Below are positions 51,668 to 60,297 of a stretch of DNA of 64,000 nt, in pieces. The first letter of the stretch is position 1. The number at the start of each line of letters is the position of its first letter. The notes below the pieces were generated by a model. The model was not told the DNA's origin, ran no database searches, and saw nothing but the letters and a program-made list of their open reading frames with translations. The translations under genes and the position numbers were made by a program. This stretch comes from Crocinitomicaceae bacterium (GTDB lineage: Bacteria; Bacteroidota; Bacteroidia; Flavobacteriales_D; Crocinitomicaceae), in assembly GCA_021325675.1 (NCBI GenBank), contig JAJTCM010000001.1:855622-919621 (forward strand), given 5' to 3'.

Positions 51668-51710
51668 AATTAGTCATTAGCCTTTATGGCGTGGCAACTT
51701 ATGACTAATT
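51668..51710. repeat. Inverted repeat upstream of prfC
   Basis: AATTAGTCAT (51668-51677) and ATGACTAATT (51701-51710) are exact reverse complements around a 23-base spacer containing GGCGTGGC. It lies between the transporter stop and the prfC promoter box. Confidence 0.55.
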
Positions 51711-51736
51711 CCTACTAAATAGTGACTAAAATAAAC

Positions 51737-51744
51737 TATCTTTG
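51737..51744 (+). promoter_or_regulatory. TATCTTTG -7 box of prfC
   Basis: TATCTTTG matches TAnnTTTG and ends 16 bases before the prfC ATG. No clear -33. Confidence 0.4.
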
Positions 51745-51760
51745 CACACATTTTTGAGTC

Positions 51761-53353
51761 ATGAAGAACGCGGAAGCTATCGAAAAAAGAAGAACCTTCG
51801 GAATTATTGCCCACCCGGATGCCGGTAAAACGACCCTTACGGAAAAGCTTTTGCTTTTTGGGGGAGCGATCCAAACGGCAGGTGCGGTGAAAAACAACAA
51901 GATCAAGAAATCTGCTACGTCCGACTTCATGGAAATCGAGAAACAGCGTGGGATCTCGGTAGCAACATCCGTAATGGCTTTTGAATACGGCGGAAAACAG
52001 GTGAATATCCTCGATACTCCCGGTCACAAGGATTTTGCGGAAGACACCTACCGGACCTTAACTGCAGTCGACAGCGTAATTCTCGTGATCGACTGCGCGA
52101 ACGGTGTGGAGGAACAAACCGAAAAACTGATGGAAGTGTGCCGGATGCGTAAAACACCGGTGATTATATTTGTGAATAAAATGGACCGTGAGGGAAAAGA
52201 TTCTTTCACCCTGCTGGACGAGCTTGAGGAAAAGCTGGATATTAAGGTCCGCCCGCTTACCTGGCCAATTGGTATGGGTGACCGCTTCAAAGGCGTTTAT
52301 AATATATACGACGAAAACATCAATCTTTTCCAGGCCAATAAAACCAAAATATCAACGGATATAGCTTCCATTTCCGACATCAATTCCACGGAGCTGGATG
52401 AGCTTGTTGGCGAAGCTCCGGCTGCCGAATTACGCGAAGAGCTGGAAATGATTGAGGGTGTTTACGACGCTTTTGACCGCGACCGTTACCTGAGCGGCGA
52501 AGTAGCGCCTGTATTTTTCGGTTCAGCTGTCAACAACTTCGGTGTGAAGGAATTGCTGGATACTTTTATCCGTATCTCCCCTTCCCCGATCGGACGCGAA
52601 AGCGATACCCGGTTTATTGAGCCTTCAGACAGCAAATTCTCCGGTTTCGTATTTAAAATTCATGCCAATCTCGATCCTAAACACCGCGATAGAATTGCCT
52701 TTTTACGTATTGTTTCCGGAAAATTCGAACGCAACACGTTTTATCAGCATGTGCGCCTTGACAAAAAGTTCAAGTTTCCAAACCCTACTTCTTTCATGGC
52801 GCAGGATAAAAGCGTGATCGACGAAGCTTTTCCCGGGGACGTAATTGGCTTGTATGATACCGGGAACTTTAAAATCGGCGATACCTTAACTGAAGGCGAG
52901 AAAATGATGTTTAAAGGAATCCCGAGCTTTTCGCCTGAAATCTTCCAGGAGCTTGAAAACCTCGATCCAATGAAATCCAAGCAGCTCGAAAAAGGAATCC
53001 GTCAGCTGACAGACGAGGGTGTGGCCCAAATGTTCGTTCAGCAGCCCGGAAACCGCAAAATCGTCGGTACAGTCGGCCAGCTGCAGTTTGAAGTTATTGC
53101 TCACCGCCTGGAGCATGAATATGGCGCTTCCTGTCGCTTTGTTCCCAAGAATTATTTCAAAGCCTGCTGGATTACAACGGAAAATCCTGAGCAGCTGAAC
53201 CAGTTTTTACAAGCTAAAACAGGAAATATTGCTAAGGACAAGGACGACAATTTCGTTTTCCTGGCTGAAACCCCATTCCTGCTCCAAATGGCTGAAAGGG
53301 ACTACCCGGATTTGACTTTCCACAAAACCTCCGAGTTTAAGCTCGAAGTTTAA
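51761..53353 (+). CDS. prfC: Peptide chain release factor 3
   Basis: 530 residues, the usual RF3 length. The GTPase domain has G1 [14 protein letters not shown], a switch region with [12 protein letters not shown]3 [16 protein letters not shown] and G4 VNKMD. Domain II and the C-terminal RF3-specific region contain [29 protein letters not shown]. The GTPase recycles RF1/RF2 from the ribosome after termination. The converging gene on the other strand, read through its stop, would end inside the last four bases of prfC. Confidence 0.95.
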   Translation: MKNAEAIEKRRTFGIIAHPDAGKTTLTEKLLLFGGAIQTAGAVKNNKIKKSATSDFMEIEKQRGISVATSVMAFEYGGKQVNILDTPGHKDFAEDTYRTLTAVDSVILVIDCANGVEEQTEKLMEVCRMRKTPVIIFVNKMDREGKDSFTLLDELEEKLDIKVRPLTWPIGMGDRFKGVYNIYDENINLFQANKTKISTDIASISDINSTELDELVGEAPAAELREELEMIEGVYDAFDRDRYLSGEVAPVFFGSAVNNFGVKELLDTFIRISPSPIGRESDTRFIEPSDSKFSGFVFKIHANLDPKHRDRIAFLRIVSGKFERNTFYQHVRLDKKFKFPNPTSFMAQDKSVIDEAFPGDVIGLYDTGNFKIGDTLTEGEKMMFKGIPSFSPEIFQELENLDPMKSKQLEKGIRQLTDEGVAQMFVQQPGNRKIVGTVGQLQFEVIAHRLEHEYGASCRFVPKNYFKACWITTENPEQLNQFLQAKTGNIAKDKDDNFVFLAETPFLLQMAERDYPDLTFHKTSEFKLEV

Positions 53354-53904
53354 TTTTTTCCCGAGGCTTTATAACCTAGTTTTTCGCGCTCCTGTTTGGG
53401 TGCTTCAACCAGGTTTTTCAATGCTTTGAATACCTGCTCTATTTCGTGGTCATGCCTGTTATTCTTTACTTCCTAGTTTAGCAAGCGATGCTCAATGCGT
53501 TCCAGCTTAGCCAGTATATCCTTATTGAAAGCTAATGTTTCCCTGATCCGTGTAAAAATCCGGATGATCTGGATATTGACCTCAATAGCTGTGTCGCTGT
53601 TCAGCACACTTGAAAGCATGGCAACTCCCTGTTCTGTAAAAGCCATCGGGGCATAACGCGTCCCTCCCCAATCTGAACTTGAGGTGCCAAATTGGTGGGT
53701 CAAGTTGTAAAGCTCTTCAAGAGATAACTCAAACATAAAATCTTTCGGAAAACGGGCTAAATTACGTTTGACCTGGCGCTTCAGGTTTTTAGTTTCGACG
53801 CCATACATTTCGGCCAGATCACGATCAAGCATGATTTTTTTTCCACGGATAAAATAGATTTTACTGATCACAAGATCATCGGTCAGGTTAATGGATTTAT
53901 TCAT
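53350..53904 (-). pseudogene. ORF6N-domain protein gene interrupted by an in-frame amber codon
   Basis: The intact upstream part (53476-53904) encodes 143 residues: a DNA-binding ORF6N domain with SKIYFIRGKKIMLDRDLAEMYGVETKNLKRQVKRN and the typical MAFTEQGVAMLSSVLNSD..A motif. It then hits TAG at 53473-53475. Reading straight on in the same frame gives 40 more sense codons (HDHEIEQVFKALKNL, REKLGYKASG) and a TAA at 53350-53352. Such a C-terminal tail, a short helix followed by a basic (I/L)G(F/Y)K end, is expected for full-length family members, which are about 180 residues long. The gene therefore looks like a recent single-base nonsense variant, or a sequencing error. Expression of a truncated but still DNA-binding protein is possible. 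Confidence 0.75.
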
Positions 53905-54054
53905 TTTCAGGTTAAATAAAAGGTATATTCGATTTTTGTTACCTAAACCTAAGAATAAAAAATGAAATATGCAAAAAAAGCGAACAAGAAAATCTCATCC
54001 GCTTTTTTTAATATGGAAATGTGCTGGTGGAATAATATTGCTGATTAAAATTCA

Positions 54055-54093
54055 AATTAGCATATTATCACATTAAGATATTAGCACATTAGA
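54055..54093. repeat. TTAGCATATT-type repeat before the DUF3127 gene end
   Basis: AAATTAGCATATTATCACA and AAGATATTAGCACATTAG occur back to back; the 3' end of the minus-strand DUF3127 gene (stop at 54089) lies in the last unit. Same family as at 3131, 37949 and 44544. Confidence 0.5.
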
Positions 54094-54481
54094 AAGGCAA
54101 ATCGTCGTCTTCTTTATTTACAGTGAGCTCAACGTTGTTAGTTGAAATCGGGTCGAGGTTCATTGCTGAAGGCCCACCTGCCGGCATTCCACCGCCCATA
54201 GCGCCTACTTTGTCAATTCTCCATGCTTCCAGTGTGTTGAAGTATTTTACTTCGCCTTGCGGGCTGGTCCATTCGCGGCCACGCAGGTTAAAAGAAACTT
54301 CCACCTGGTCGTTTGGCTGAACACCATCAATCAGCGCACATTTGTCCTGCGTCAATTGAAACATAATATCCTGTGGGTACATAGACGAGCTGTCAGTTAC
54401 GACAAACTCTCTTTTGGAAAATTTCTCCGATACCTGAACAGTAGGAAAAACAGCTTTAACGGTTCCTTGTAATTTAAACAT
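54089..54481 (-). CDS. DUF3127 protein with SSB-like acidic C-terminal tip
   Basis: 130 residues. Residues about 1-90 form an OB-fold-like DUF3127 domain: KLQGTVKAVFPTVQVSEKFSKREFVVTD, then QVEVSFNLRGREWTSPQGEVKYFNTLEAWRI. A glycine/proline-rich linker (GGGMPAGGPS) leads to the tail NKEDDDLPF. The last six residues, DDDLPF, match the conserved C-terminal tip of bacterial SSB (consensus DDDIPF) that recruits repair and replication proteins. The whole layout, OB fold, flexible linker and acidic tip, mirrors SSB. It may be a nucleic-acid-binding protein that plugs into the SSB interactome. Inference; no function has been shown to my knowledge. Confidence 0.8.
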   Translation of the reverse strand: MFKLQGTVKAVFPTVQVSEKFSKREFVVTDSSSMYPQDIMFQLTQDKCALIDGVQPNDQVEVSFNLRGREWTSPQGEVKYFNTLEAWRIDKVGAMGGGMPAGGPSAMNLDPISTNNVELTVNKEDDDLPF

Positions 54482-54493
54482 AATTCTACTTTT

Positions 54494-55387
54494 TTAATTG
54501 TTGAAGGCCAGAAGCGTTTTCCAGGCTTCAAGCACTTTATTCTGGGTTAATAACTCTTTTGCATGTTGATGGAGGGCAAGTTCCAGTTTTTCAGGCTGGC
54601 TTTCAAGCGAAACAAATAATTCGCTCAGCTCCAGTAATTTAAATTCATTCACATCCGTTTCGTTTGGTAAAGCTTCCACCGAAGCGAGAATCCCAAGGTC
54701 ATTGCCGGTTAAAACAGAGCTTGTCAGCACATCTTTGGGCAGCTGGTCAAAACCGATCCCGATTGTAGTCAGCGGCTTTTGTACTTCAAACATGGACGCT
54801 TCATTCGCATGGCAATACCAGTTTCCGCCCATGCGGGCCACGAGGCTGATTTTAAACTGGTCGATGAGCCCGTCAGCATTGAGGACGTTTTCGTTGATGT
54901 GCATTTTCAGGACCTCACAGATTACGAGGTTTCCGGCAGCACCCTGGTCGCCCAATTCGCGTACCTCGAGTACTTTACACTCAAGCTGCACCGGTGATTC
55001 AGCTACCCGGAAAGGCTTTACCAAATCCGAAGCAAGAGGTGTGAAACCCGATTTAAGGAATTCGTCCGTTTCAGGCGGGTAAGGCGAGCTGCTGAGGCTC
55101 ATCTGCTGGACCATGTCAAAGTTCACGACGTTGATCACCACTTCAGGCACTTGCTTGACATTGTGGTACGTATCCTTGTTTGTGTTCGTTCTGCCGTTGC
55201 GTGCCGGGGAAAAAATCACCACTGGCGGATTAGCGCTAAAAACGTTAAAGAAACTGAATGGCGATAAATTCGGAACACCACTTTCGCTCACAGTCGACGC
55301 AAATGCAATCGGACGCGGGCCAATAGCGCCGAGCAGCAGCTGGTGAACCTTCGGTACAGGCAGTTCTTTGGGATCTAAGGATAACAT
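54494..55387 (-). CDS. Flavin reductase-like FMN-binding split-barrel protein
   Basis: 297 residues. The N-terminal two-thirds form the flavin reductase-like split barrel: LLGAIGPRPIAFASTVSESGVPNLSPFSFFNVFSANPPVVIFSPA with the FMN-contacting segments, and ARMGGNWYCHANEASMF. The C-terminal about 80 residues are helical. It resembles the flavoredoxin/DIM6-NTAB group. It lies 12 bases upstream of the DUF3127 gene on the same strand. It probably uses or binds FMN; substrate unknown. Confidence 0.85.
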   Translation of the reverse strand: MLSLDPKELPVPKVHQLLLGAIGPRPIAFASTVSESGVPNLSPFSFFNVFSANPPVVIFSPARNGRTNTNKDTYHNVKQVPEVVINVVNFDMVQQMSLSSSPYPPETDEFLKSGFTPLASDLVKPFRVAESPVQLECKVLEVRELGDQGAAGNLVICEVLKMHINENVLNADGLIDQFKISLVARMGGNWYCHANEASMFEVQKPLTTIGIGFDQLPKDVLTSSVLTGNDLGILASVEALPNETDVNEFKLLELSELFVSLESQPEKLELALHQHAKELLTQNKVLEAWKTLLAFNN

Positions 55388-55461
55388 CTGTGAATTAAAG
55401 CAACAAAAGTAGCGGATAATTTGCTCACTCCAAAAGAAACTTATCCGAAGTTTTTAACAAG

Positions 55462-56523
55462 TTACAGCCCAAGGAAGCGGCAAAACGATTCTTCCTGGTA
55501 AGCGGTTTTCCATTTTTCCACCGTTTTGATTTGTTCTATTTTTGACTCCCTGCCGTCAAGCGCCGTTTGAAGGGCTTCATTAAACCTTTCCGGATGGTAA
55601 AAAAAAGCCGAAGGGCCAAAATCCGGCTCCGAAGCATATTCTTCATGCAGGAGCAATGGAACCTGATACCCGTAAGCCAGGTTAAACATCCCCGAAACCT
55701 GATTGGTAATATACTGTTCAGCGCTCCGGGTACCGGGATGAACGAGCGGCAGGAGGAAATCTGTTTTACGCATATAAGCATCAAAAAGCTCCGCAGTAAC
55801 GAATTCAAAGAAGAACTGTACGCGGCCTATTTTCCCGATTTGCTCCAGCTCTTCCCGGAAACGCTCAAACTCCTCGCTTTCAGCTTTGCTTTTTCCCAGG
55901 AAAATGAACTTTACCTGCTTCTTTTCCAGGTTTTTCAACATGTTCACGAACCCCTTCAGGTCCTTTCTCCGGTCTTCTACACCGCCGGCAATTGTAATCC
56001 AGGTCTCCTTCTCACCTTTTGGCGCCTGCAATCCGAATTGAGGATAATAAACCGGGTAAAAGCTTTGAACTTCCAGGCCTTTCGGAACGTTAACCTTAGC
56101 CAGCAAATCGTCACTGAGCAGCAAATATTTTTTGATCTTTTGATGGATCAGCTTTTGGGTAAAACTGCCCTGAAATTTGCGGATTGTATGGATAATCCCG
56201 AAAAATTCTACTTTGCGCGGTGCAAAAAGACATAAATTGCGTACATGTCCTCCCTGGGCAGTGTTTAAAACTACCCTGGAGATCGAATTCTCCGTAAAAT
56301 AACGGTTCAAGCTCATCATCAGCGCGAAATCCGCTCGTTTTTTACGGCTGAAAGCGATTAATTTGATTTCGTGCACCCAATCCTTCCAAAAAGGGTTACG
56401 GTCCAGCACTTCGGATGTTGTTACCACGAATATTTCGCAGCCCTTGTTTTTCAAGGCATGGATCTGCGTGTGCATGCACTCATCATGCGATCCCCCGAAT
56501 TCTACAAGCGCTACCCTATCCAT
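55462..56523 (-). CDS. Glycosyltransferase-like protein
   Basis: 353 residues from the ATG at 56523; an extension to 56592 adds 23 residues of low-complexity sequence and is rejected. The Rossmann-like N-terminus VALVEFGGSHDECMHTQIHALKNKG and the C-terminal half with TIAGGVEDRRKDLKGFVNMLKNLEKKQVKFIFLGKS fit a GT-B glycosyltransferase, but the usual EPxG-type donor motif is replaced by LVHPGTRSAEQYITNQVSGMFNLAYGY. Distant glycosyltransferase family 4 is the best guess. It is transcribed alone. Confidence 0.65.
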   Translation of the reverse strand: MDRVALVEFGGSHDECMHTQIHALKNKGCEIFVVTTSEVLDRNPFWKDWVHEIKLIAFSRKKRADFALMMSLNRYFTENSISRVVLNTAQGGHVRNLCLFAPRKVEFFGIIHTIRKFQGSFTQKLIHQKIKKYLLLSDDLLAKVNVPKGLEVQSFYPVYYPQFGLQAPKGEKETWITIAGGVEDRRKDLKGFVNMLKNLEKKQVKFIFLGKSKAESEEFERFREELEQIGKIGRVQFFFEFVTAELFDAYMRKTDFLLPLVHPGTRSAEQYITNQVSGMFNLAYGYQVPLLLHEEYASEPDFGPSAFFYHPERFNEALQTALDGRESKIEQIKTVEKWKTAYQEESFCRFLGL

Positions 56524-56715
56524 CTTTTTTTTCTCAATTTCAATTTCCTGACTTACAAAGCTAAGAAAATAGTACCACGATCTAAAACCCACATTGAAAT
56601 GTGAAAAAAAACTATTTATTTAACATACTGTGCTGTAACAAAAAGCGTTATTTTACATTATATTTTATTTTTAGGTACAAAATTTGTTCTGCCATAACAC
56701 ATTAAATTTCAATCC

Positions 56716-58752
56716 ATGAAATACGTTTACTTGTCGCTGTTTACTATCATTCCTTTTATTTGCTTCTTACAGGAAGAGGACGAGTCCTGCCTTCCGCCAT
56801 CTAAAAAAGTTCTCAAACTGATTGAAACGGCTTCCAAATCGGAAGATGCGAAAACGGCTGTGATTAATTTCAATGAAGCCATCAAAGCAGCTCCTGATAA
56901 CGCCATGGCTTATTATGAATACGGCATGTATGCCTACAACCAGGCGATCAAATATTACGAAACGCAGCCGAACCCGGCGATGGGCGACAAAAGCATGACG
57001 AAGGCGGAAGAAATGTTCCGTGTGGCGCTGGAATACTGTAACGATTATCATTCGAATGCACTTTATTACCTGGCCGTGATCAATTATTCGCAAAAAGAAA
57101 CGGAAGAAGCAGTGCGTTTTTTCAAAGACTTCCTGGCATACGACCACAAGGACATTTCCCGTTTTTCGGAAGACCATGACAAACGCGTAAAAGACGTAAA
57201 AGAAATCCTGGCCGAAATGGAAAATGATGCTGCTATGAAAGGCACCCAGGTTCCCTTCGAGCCTAAAATGGTGACGAATGTGAGCTCCAAAAATGATGAA
57301 TATTTCCCGATGATCTCACCGGACAACGAGCTGATGTTTTATACCCGGAAGCTTGACCGGGCCAACCTGGGAGATATTATGTCGAATGTAGTGGAAGAAT
57401 TTACTTTCTCACAACGCCCGGATATGAATGTGGCTTTCGATACCGGCAGCCCTTTCAAAAAACCTTTCAACGACGGGAGCTTTACGAGCTATGGCGCTGC
57501 GACGATGTCCGTAGACAACAAAGAAATGATTATTTGTGCCTGCAAAAAAGAAATGGTAGGCGCACAGGAATACCTCAACTGCGATTTATATATTACCACT
57601 TTCAAACGCACCGGAAAAGGCGGAAACGACTTTGAATGGACGCCGCTCGAGAATATGGGCCCTGGAATTAACACAAATGACGGCTGGGAAGCGCAGCCAT
57701 CCTTATCTGCTGACGGAAACCTGCTTTACTACACGGCAATGCGCCCGACAACACGCGACAATGATATTTTCGTAGCAACACGCAATGCCAAAGGCGAATG
57801 GTCTGAAGGTGTTCCGCTGGATGACCTTAACACTGATGCCAAAGACAAAAGCCCTTTCCTCCACCAGGATTCTGAAACACTGTATTTCGTTTCATCATCC
57901 ACCGAAACCCGCAAAGGAATGGGCGGGACCGATATTTTCTATTCCCGTCTCGAAAACGGCAAGTGGAGCAAGCCAAAAAACATCGGTTATCCAATCAACA
58001 CGGAAGCTGACGAAATCGGCCTTTTTGTGTCAACCGACGGGAAACTGGCATACTACTCTTCCCGCCAGGGCGGAAACTGGAACATTTACGGCTTTGAGCT
58101 TTACCCGGAAGCCCGTCCGAAAGCTGTTGCCCTCATCAAAGGCGAGATTAAAGACAATAACGGCGATCCCGTAAAAGACGCAAGCATTGAAATCGCTTAT
58201 GAAAATTCAGGTAAAACCGAAAAAATCAAAGTGAACGGCGACGACGGTAAATACGCGGCCATTATCAAAACGAGCCAGCCGCAGGATGTGATGGTTACGG
58301 TGAAAAAAGAAGGACACGCGTTTGACTCCAAGCTGATCAACAAAGAAGAGCTGGCAGGAAAAACAGTTGTTAAAGGAACCGAGCTGACGGCCAAACCGCT
58401 CAAAGCCGGCGAAGCTTATACAATCAAGGACATTTTGTTTGAAACGAACTCGTTCGAGCTCAGCTCTAAATCGCAGTTTATCCTCAAGCGCTTTGCGAAG
58501 TTCCTGGAGGAAAACCCGGGCATCAGCATTATGATCCAGGGACATACGGATGATGTTGGTGACGATGCCAAAAACATGAAACTGTCTGAAGACCGGGCCC
58601 AGGAAGTGAAGAAATACCTCATCGGCCTGGGAATTAATGCGTCCCGCCTGAAAGCAAAAGGTTTCGGGGAAACAAAACCGAAATTGCCGAACGATGATCC
58701 ATACAAACGATCGGTTAACCGCCGGACAGATTTTTTAATCGAGAAACTGTGA
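56716..58752 (+). CDS. PorE-like TPR/PD40/CarboxypepD/OmpA protein
   Basis: 678 residues. After a short signal-like leader (MKYVYLSLFTIIPFICFLQ) come TPR helices (about 30-145: AYYEYGMYAYNQAIKYYE, NALYYLAVINYSQKETEEAVRFFKDFL), a PD40/WD40-like propeller (about 165-460: MISPDNELMFYTRK, PSLSADGNLLYYTAMR, GLFVSTDGKLAYYSSRQGGNWNIYGFEL), a carboxypeptidase-regulatory-like beta domain (about 470-555: IKGEIKDNNGDPVKDASIEI) and an OmpA peptidoglycan-binding domain (IQGHTDDVGDDAKNMKLSEDRAQEVKKYLIGLGI). This order and the length match P. gingivalis PorE, a type IX secretion component. Other Bacteroidota paralogues share the layout, so it is PorE-like rather than proven. Confidence 0.82.
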   Translation: MKYVYLSLFTIIPFICFLQEEDESCLPPSKKVLKLIETASKSEDAKTAVINFNEAIKAAPDNAMAYYEYGMYAYNQAIKYYETQPNPAMGDKSMTKAEEMFRVALEYCNDYHSNALYYLAVINYSQKETEEAVRFFKDFLAYDHKDISRFSEDHDKRVKDVKEILAEMENDAAMKGTQVPFEPKMVTNVSSKNDEYFPMISPDNELMFYTRKLDRANLGDIMSNVVEEFTFSQRPDMNVAFDTGSPFKKPFNDGSFTSYGAATMSVDNKEMIICACKKEMVGAQEYLNCDLYITTFKRTGKGGNDFEWTPLENMGPGINTNDGWEAQPSLSADGNLLYYTAMRPTTRDNDIFVATRNAKGEWSEGVPLDDLNTDAKDKSPFLHQDSETLYFVSSSTETRKGMGGTDIFYSRLENGKWSKPKNIGYPINTEADEIGLFVSTDGKLAYYSSRQGGNWNIYGFELYPEARPKAVALIKGEIKDNNGDPVKDASIEIAYENSGKTEKIKVNGDDGKYAAIIKTSQPQDVMVTVKKEGHAFDSKLINKEELAGKTVVKGTELTAKPLKAGEAYTIKDILFETNSFELSSKSQFILKRFAKFLEENPGISIMIQGHTDDVGDDAKNMKLSEDRAQEVKKYLIGLGINASRLKAKGFGETKPKLPNDDPYKRSVNRRTDFLIEKL

Positions 58753-58816
58753 TTCCTGCTACCTTTGCCTGAAAAACAAAATTTCACTAAATCCTTTTAA
58801 ATTACAAAAAAGCGAT

Positions 58817-58824
58817 TATTTTTG
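58817..58824 (+). promoter_or_regulatory. TATTTTTG -7 box of the acyl-CoA dehydrogenase gene
   Basis: TATTTTTG ends 25 bases before the ATG. No clear -33. Confidence 0.35.
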
Positions 58825-58849
58825 CATTAATTTTAAATAGAAATATAAC

Positions 58850-60013
58850 ATGTTTTTTACCGAAGAACATCACCAGTTCAGACAAGGTTTCAGGGATTTT
58901 TTACAGAAGGAAGTTGTACCCCACATTGAAAAATGGGAAAAAACCGGTACAATTGAGCGTTTTATCTGGAAAAAATTCGGTGAAATGGGCTACTTCGGGC
59001 TTCGACAGCCTGAAAGCTACGGAGGACTGGACCTTGATTTGTTTTTCACTGTTATATTCCTGGAAGAATTACAGCGTGTCCATTCCGGAGGTTTTGCCGC
59101 CGCTATGTGGGCACATGCTTACCTGGCGATGACACACCTCAAAGCCGAAGCTTCCGAAGAGCTCAAGCAAAAATACCTGACAGCCAGCATTAGCGGTGAT
59201 ATGATCGGTGCCCTCTGCATTTCAGAGCCTTTCGGAGGATCTGACGTTGCAGGCATGCGCACCACAGCAGTTCGCGAAGGAGATTCCTACGTATTGAACG
59301 GTTCCAAAACATTTATCACAAACGGCGTTTACAGCGACTACATGATTGTTGCAGCCAAAACACACCCGGAGCTTGGCGCAAAAGGAATCAGCATGTTCCT
59401 CGTTGACCGTGACACCCCGGGAGTTTCTGCTTCCAAGCTGGATAAGCTGGGCTGGCGGGCTTCCGATACGGCTGAAATCGCTTTTGATAACGTTCGCATT
59501 CCTGCTACCAATCTTATGGGGGAAGAATGCCGCGGCTTTTTCTATATCATGCAGCATTTCGCCCTGGAGCGTCTCGTTATGGCAATCAATGCCCACGCCC
59601 GTTCCGAATACGCTGTTGAATATGCAATCCAATACATGTCCGAGCGCAAGGCTTTTGGCAAAGAGATCAACCAGTTCCAGGTTTTGCGCCACAAAATTGC
59701 GCAGCGCTCCGCTGATACGGAAATGATCAAATCCTTCAATTACCTGACGGCAAAACGTCTCGATATGGGAGAATACGTTGTGAAAGAAGCCAGCATGTGC
59801 AAATTGAATTCAACGCGCATTGCCGACGAAGTAATTTACGATTGCCTCCAGATTTTAGGCGGATACGGCTACATGGAAGAATACCCGATGGCACGTTTAT
59901 TCCGCGACAGCCGCCTGGGGCCAATTGGCGGGGGAACTTCCGAGATCCTTTGCGAAATTATTGCCAAAACGATCATCGACAAAAAAGATTATAAACCGGC
60001 AACAGTACATTGA
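58850..60013 (+). CDS. Acyl-CoA dehydrogenase
   Basis: 387 residues, the usual length. N-terminal FxEEHHQFRQGFRDFLQKEVVPH, the FAD/substrate motif GALCISEPFGGSDVAGMRTTAV, then ALNIVE-equivalent LERLVMAINAHARSEYAVEYAIQYMSERKAFGKEINQFQ, and the C-terminal LQILGGYGYMEEYPMARLFRDSRLGPIGGGTSEI. The catalytic base is probably the Glu in the YGYMEEYPM region. It oxidises acyl-CoA thioesters to enoyl-CoA in beta-oxidation or branched-chain amino acid breakdown. It has its own promoter box and terminator. Chain-length specificity cannot be read. Confidence 0.93.
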   Translation: MFFTEEHHQFRQGFRDFLQKEVVPHIEKWEKTGTIERFIWKKFGEMGYFGLRQPESYGGLDLDLFFTVIFLEELQRVHSGGFAAAMWAHAYLAMTHLKAEASEELKQKYLTASISGDMIGALCISEPFGGSDVAGMRTTAVREGDSYVLNGSKTFITNGVYSDYMIVAAKTHPELGAKGISMFLVDRDTPGVSASKLDKLGWRASDTAEIAFDNVRIPATNLMGEECRGFFYIMQHFALERLVMAINAHARSEYAVEYAIQYMSERKAFGKEINQFQVLRHKIAQRSADTEMIKSFNYLTAKRLDMGEYVVKEASMCKLNSTRIADEVIYDCLQILGGYGYMEEYPMARLFRDSRLGPIGGGTSEILCEIIAKTIIDKKDYKPATVH

Positions 60014-60034
60014 TTTTACTGTCCGATAAAATAT

Positions 60035-60061
60035 AGCCGTTCCAAAAGAGCGGCTTTTTTT
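60035..60061 (+). terminator. Rho-independent terminator of the acyl-CoA dehydrogenase gene
   Basis: AGCCGTTC pairs with GAGCGGCT (one G-U) around a CAAAA loop and is followed by a T-run, 22 bases after the stop. Confidence 0.85.
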
Positions 60062-60120
60062 GTGCGTCACAGTTTTAAAAGAAGAATTGTTTTGTCACGG
60101 TCCGTCAGCTGACGACGCAC
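60062..60120. repeat. Nested inverted repeats with CGTCAGCTGACG core
   Basis: GTGCGTC (60062-60068) and GACGCAC (60114-60120) are reverse complements, and the 12-base palindrome CGTCAGCTGACG (60103-60114) abuts the right arm. The palindrome recurs at 34236-34247 inside a terminator and as CGCCGGCTGACG at 12616-12627. No gene here. Confidence 0.5.
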
Positions 60121-60240
60121 CAAAACCATTCATAACAATATCACCTGAAACAGGTTATAGATACCTGCGTGTCAAAAAAATTATGTGTTCCGGCGGGAGG
60201 TAGACTGATATCACGCGACCTCAGAACCCTACTTATAAAA

Positions 60241-60277
60241 ACGTAAAAAAGGCCCCCGAAGGGGCCATCTTTTACGT
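60241..60277 (-). terminator. Rho-independent terminator of the giant T9SS gene
   Basis: ACGTAAAA and TTTTACGT form an outer stem around GGCCCC/GGGGCC with a short CGAA-type loop. On the minus strand a T-run follows the inner stem. It lies 21 bases past the stop of the gene at 60298. Confidence 0.85.
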
Positions 60278-60297
60278 GTGAATTGTGTGCTTAGCTG

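Noticed and set aside
55567..56235. 222-residue open frame opposite the glycosyltransferase-like gene
   Set aside because: Antisense shadow; composition and residues do not look like a protein family.
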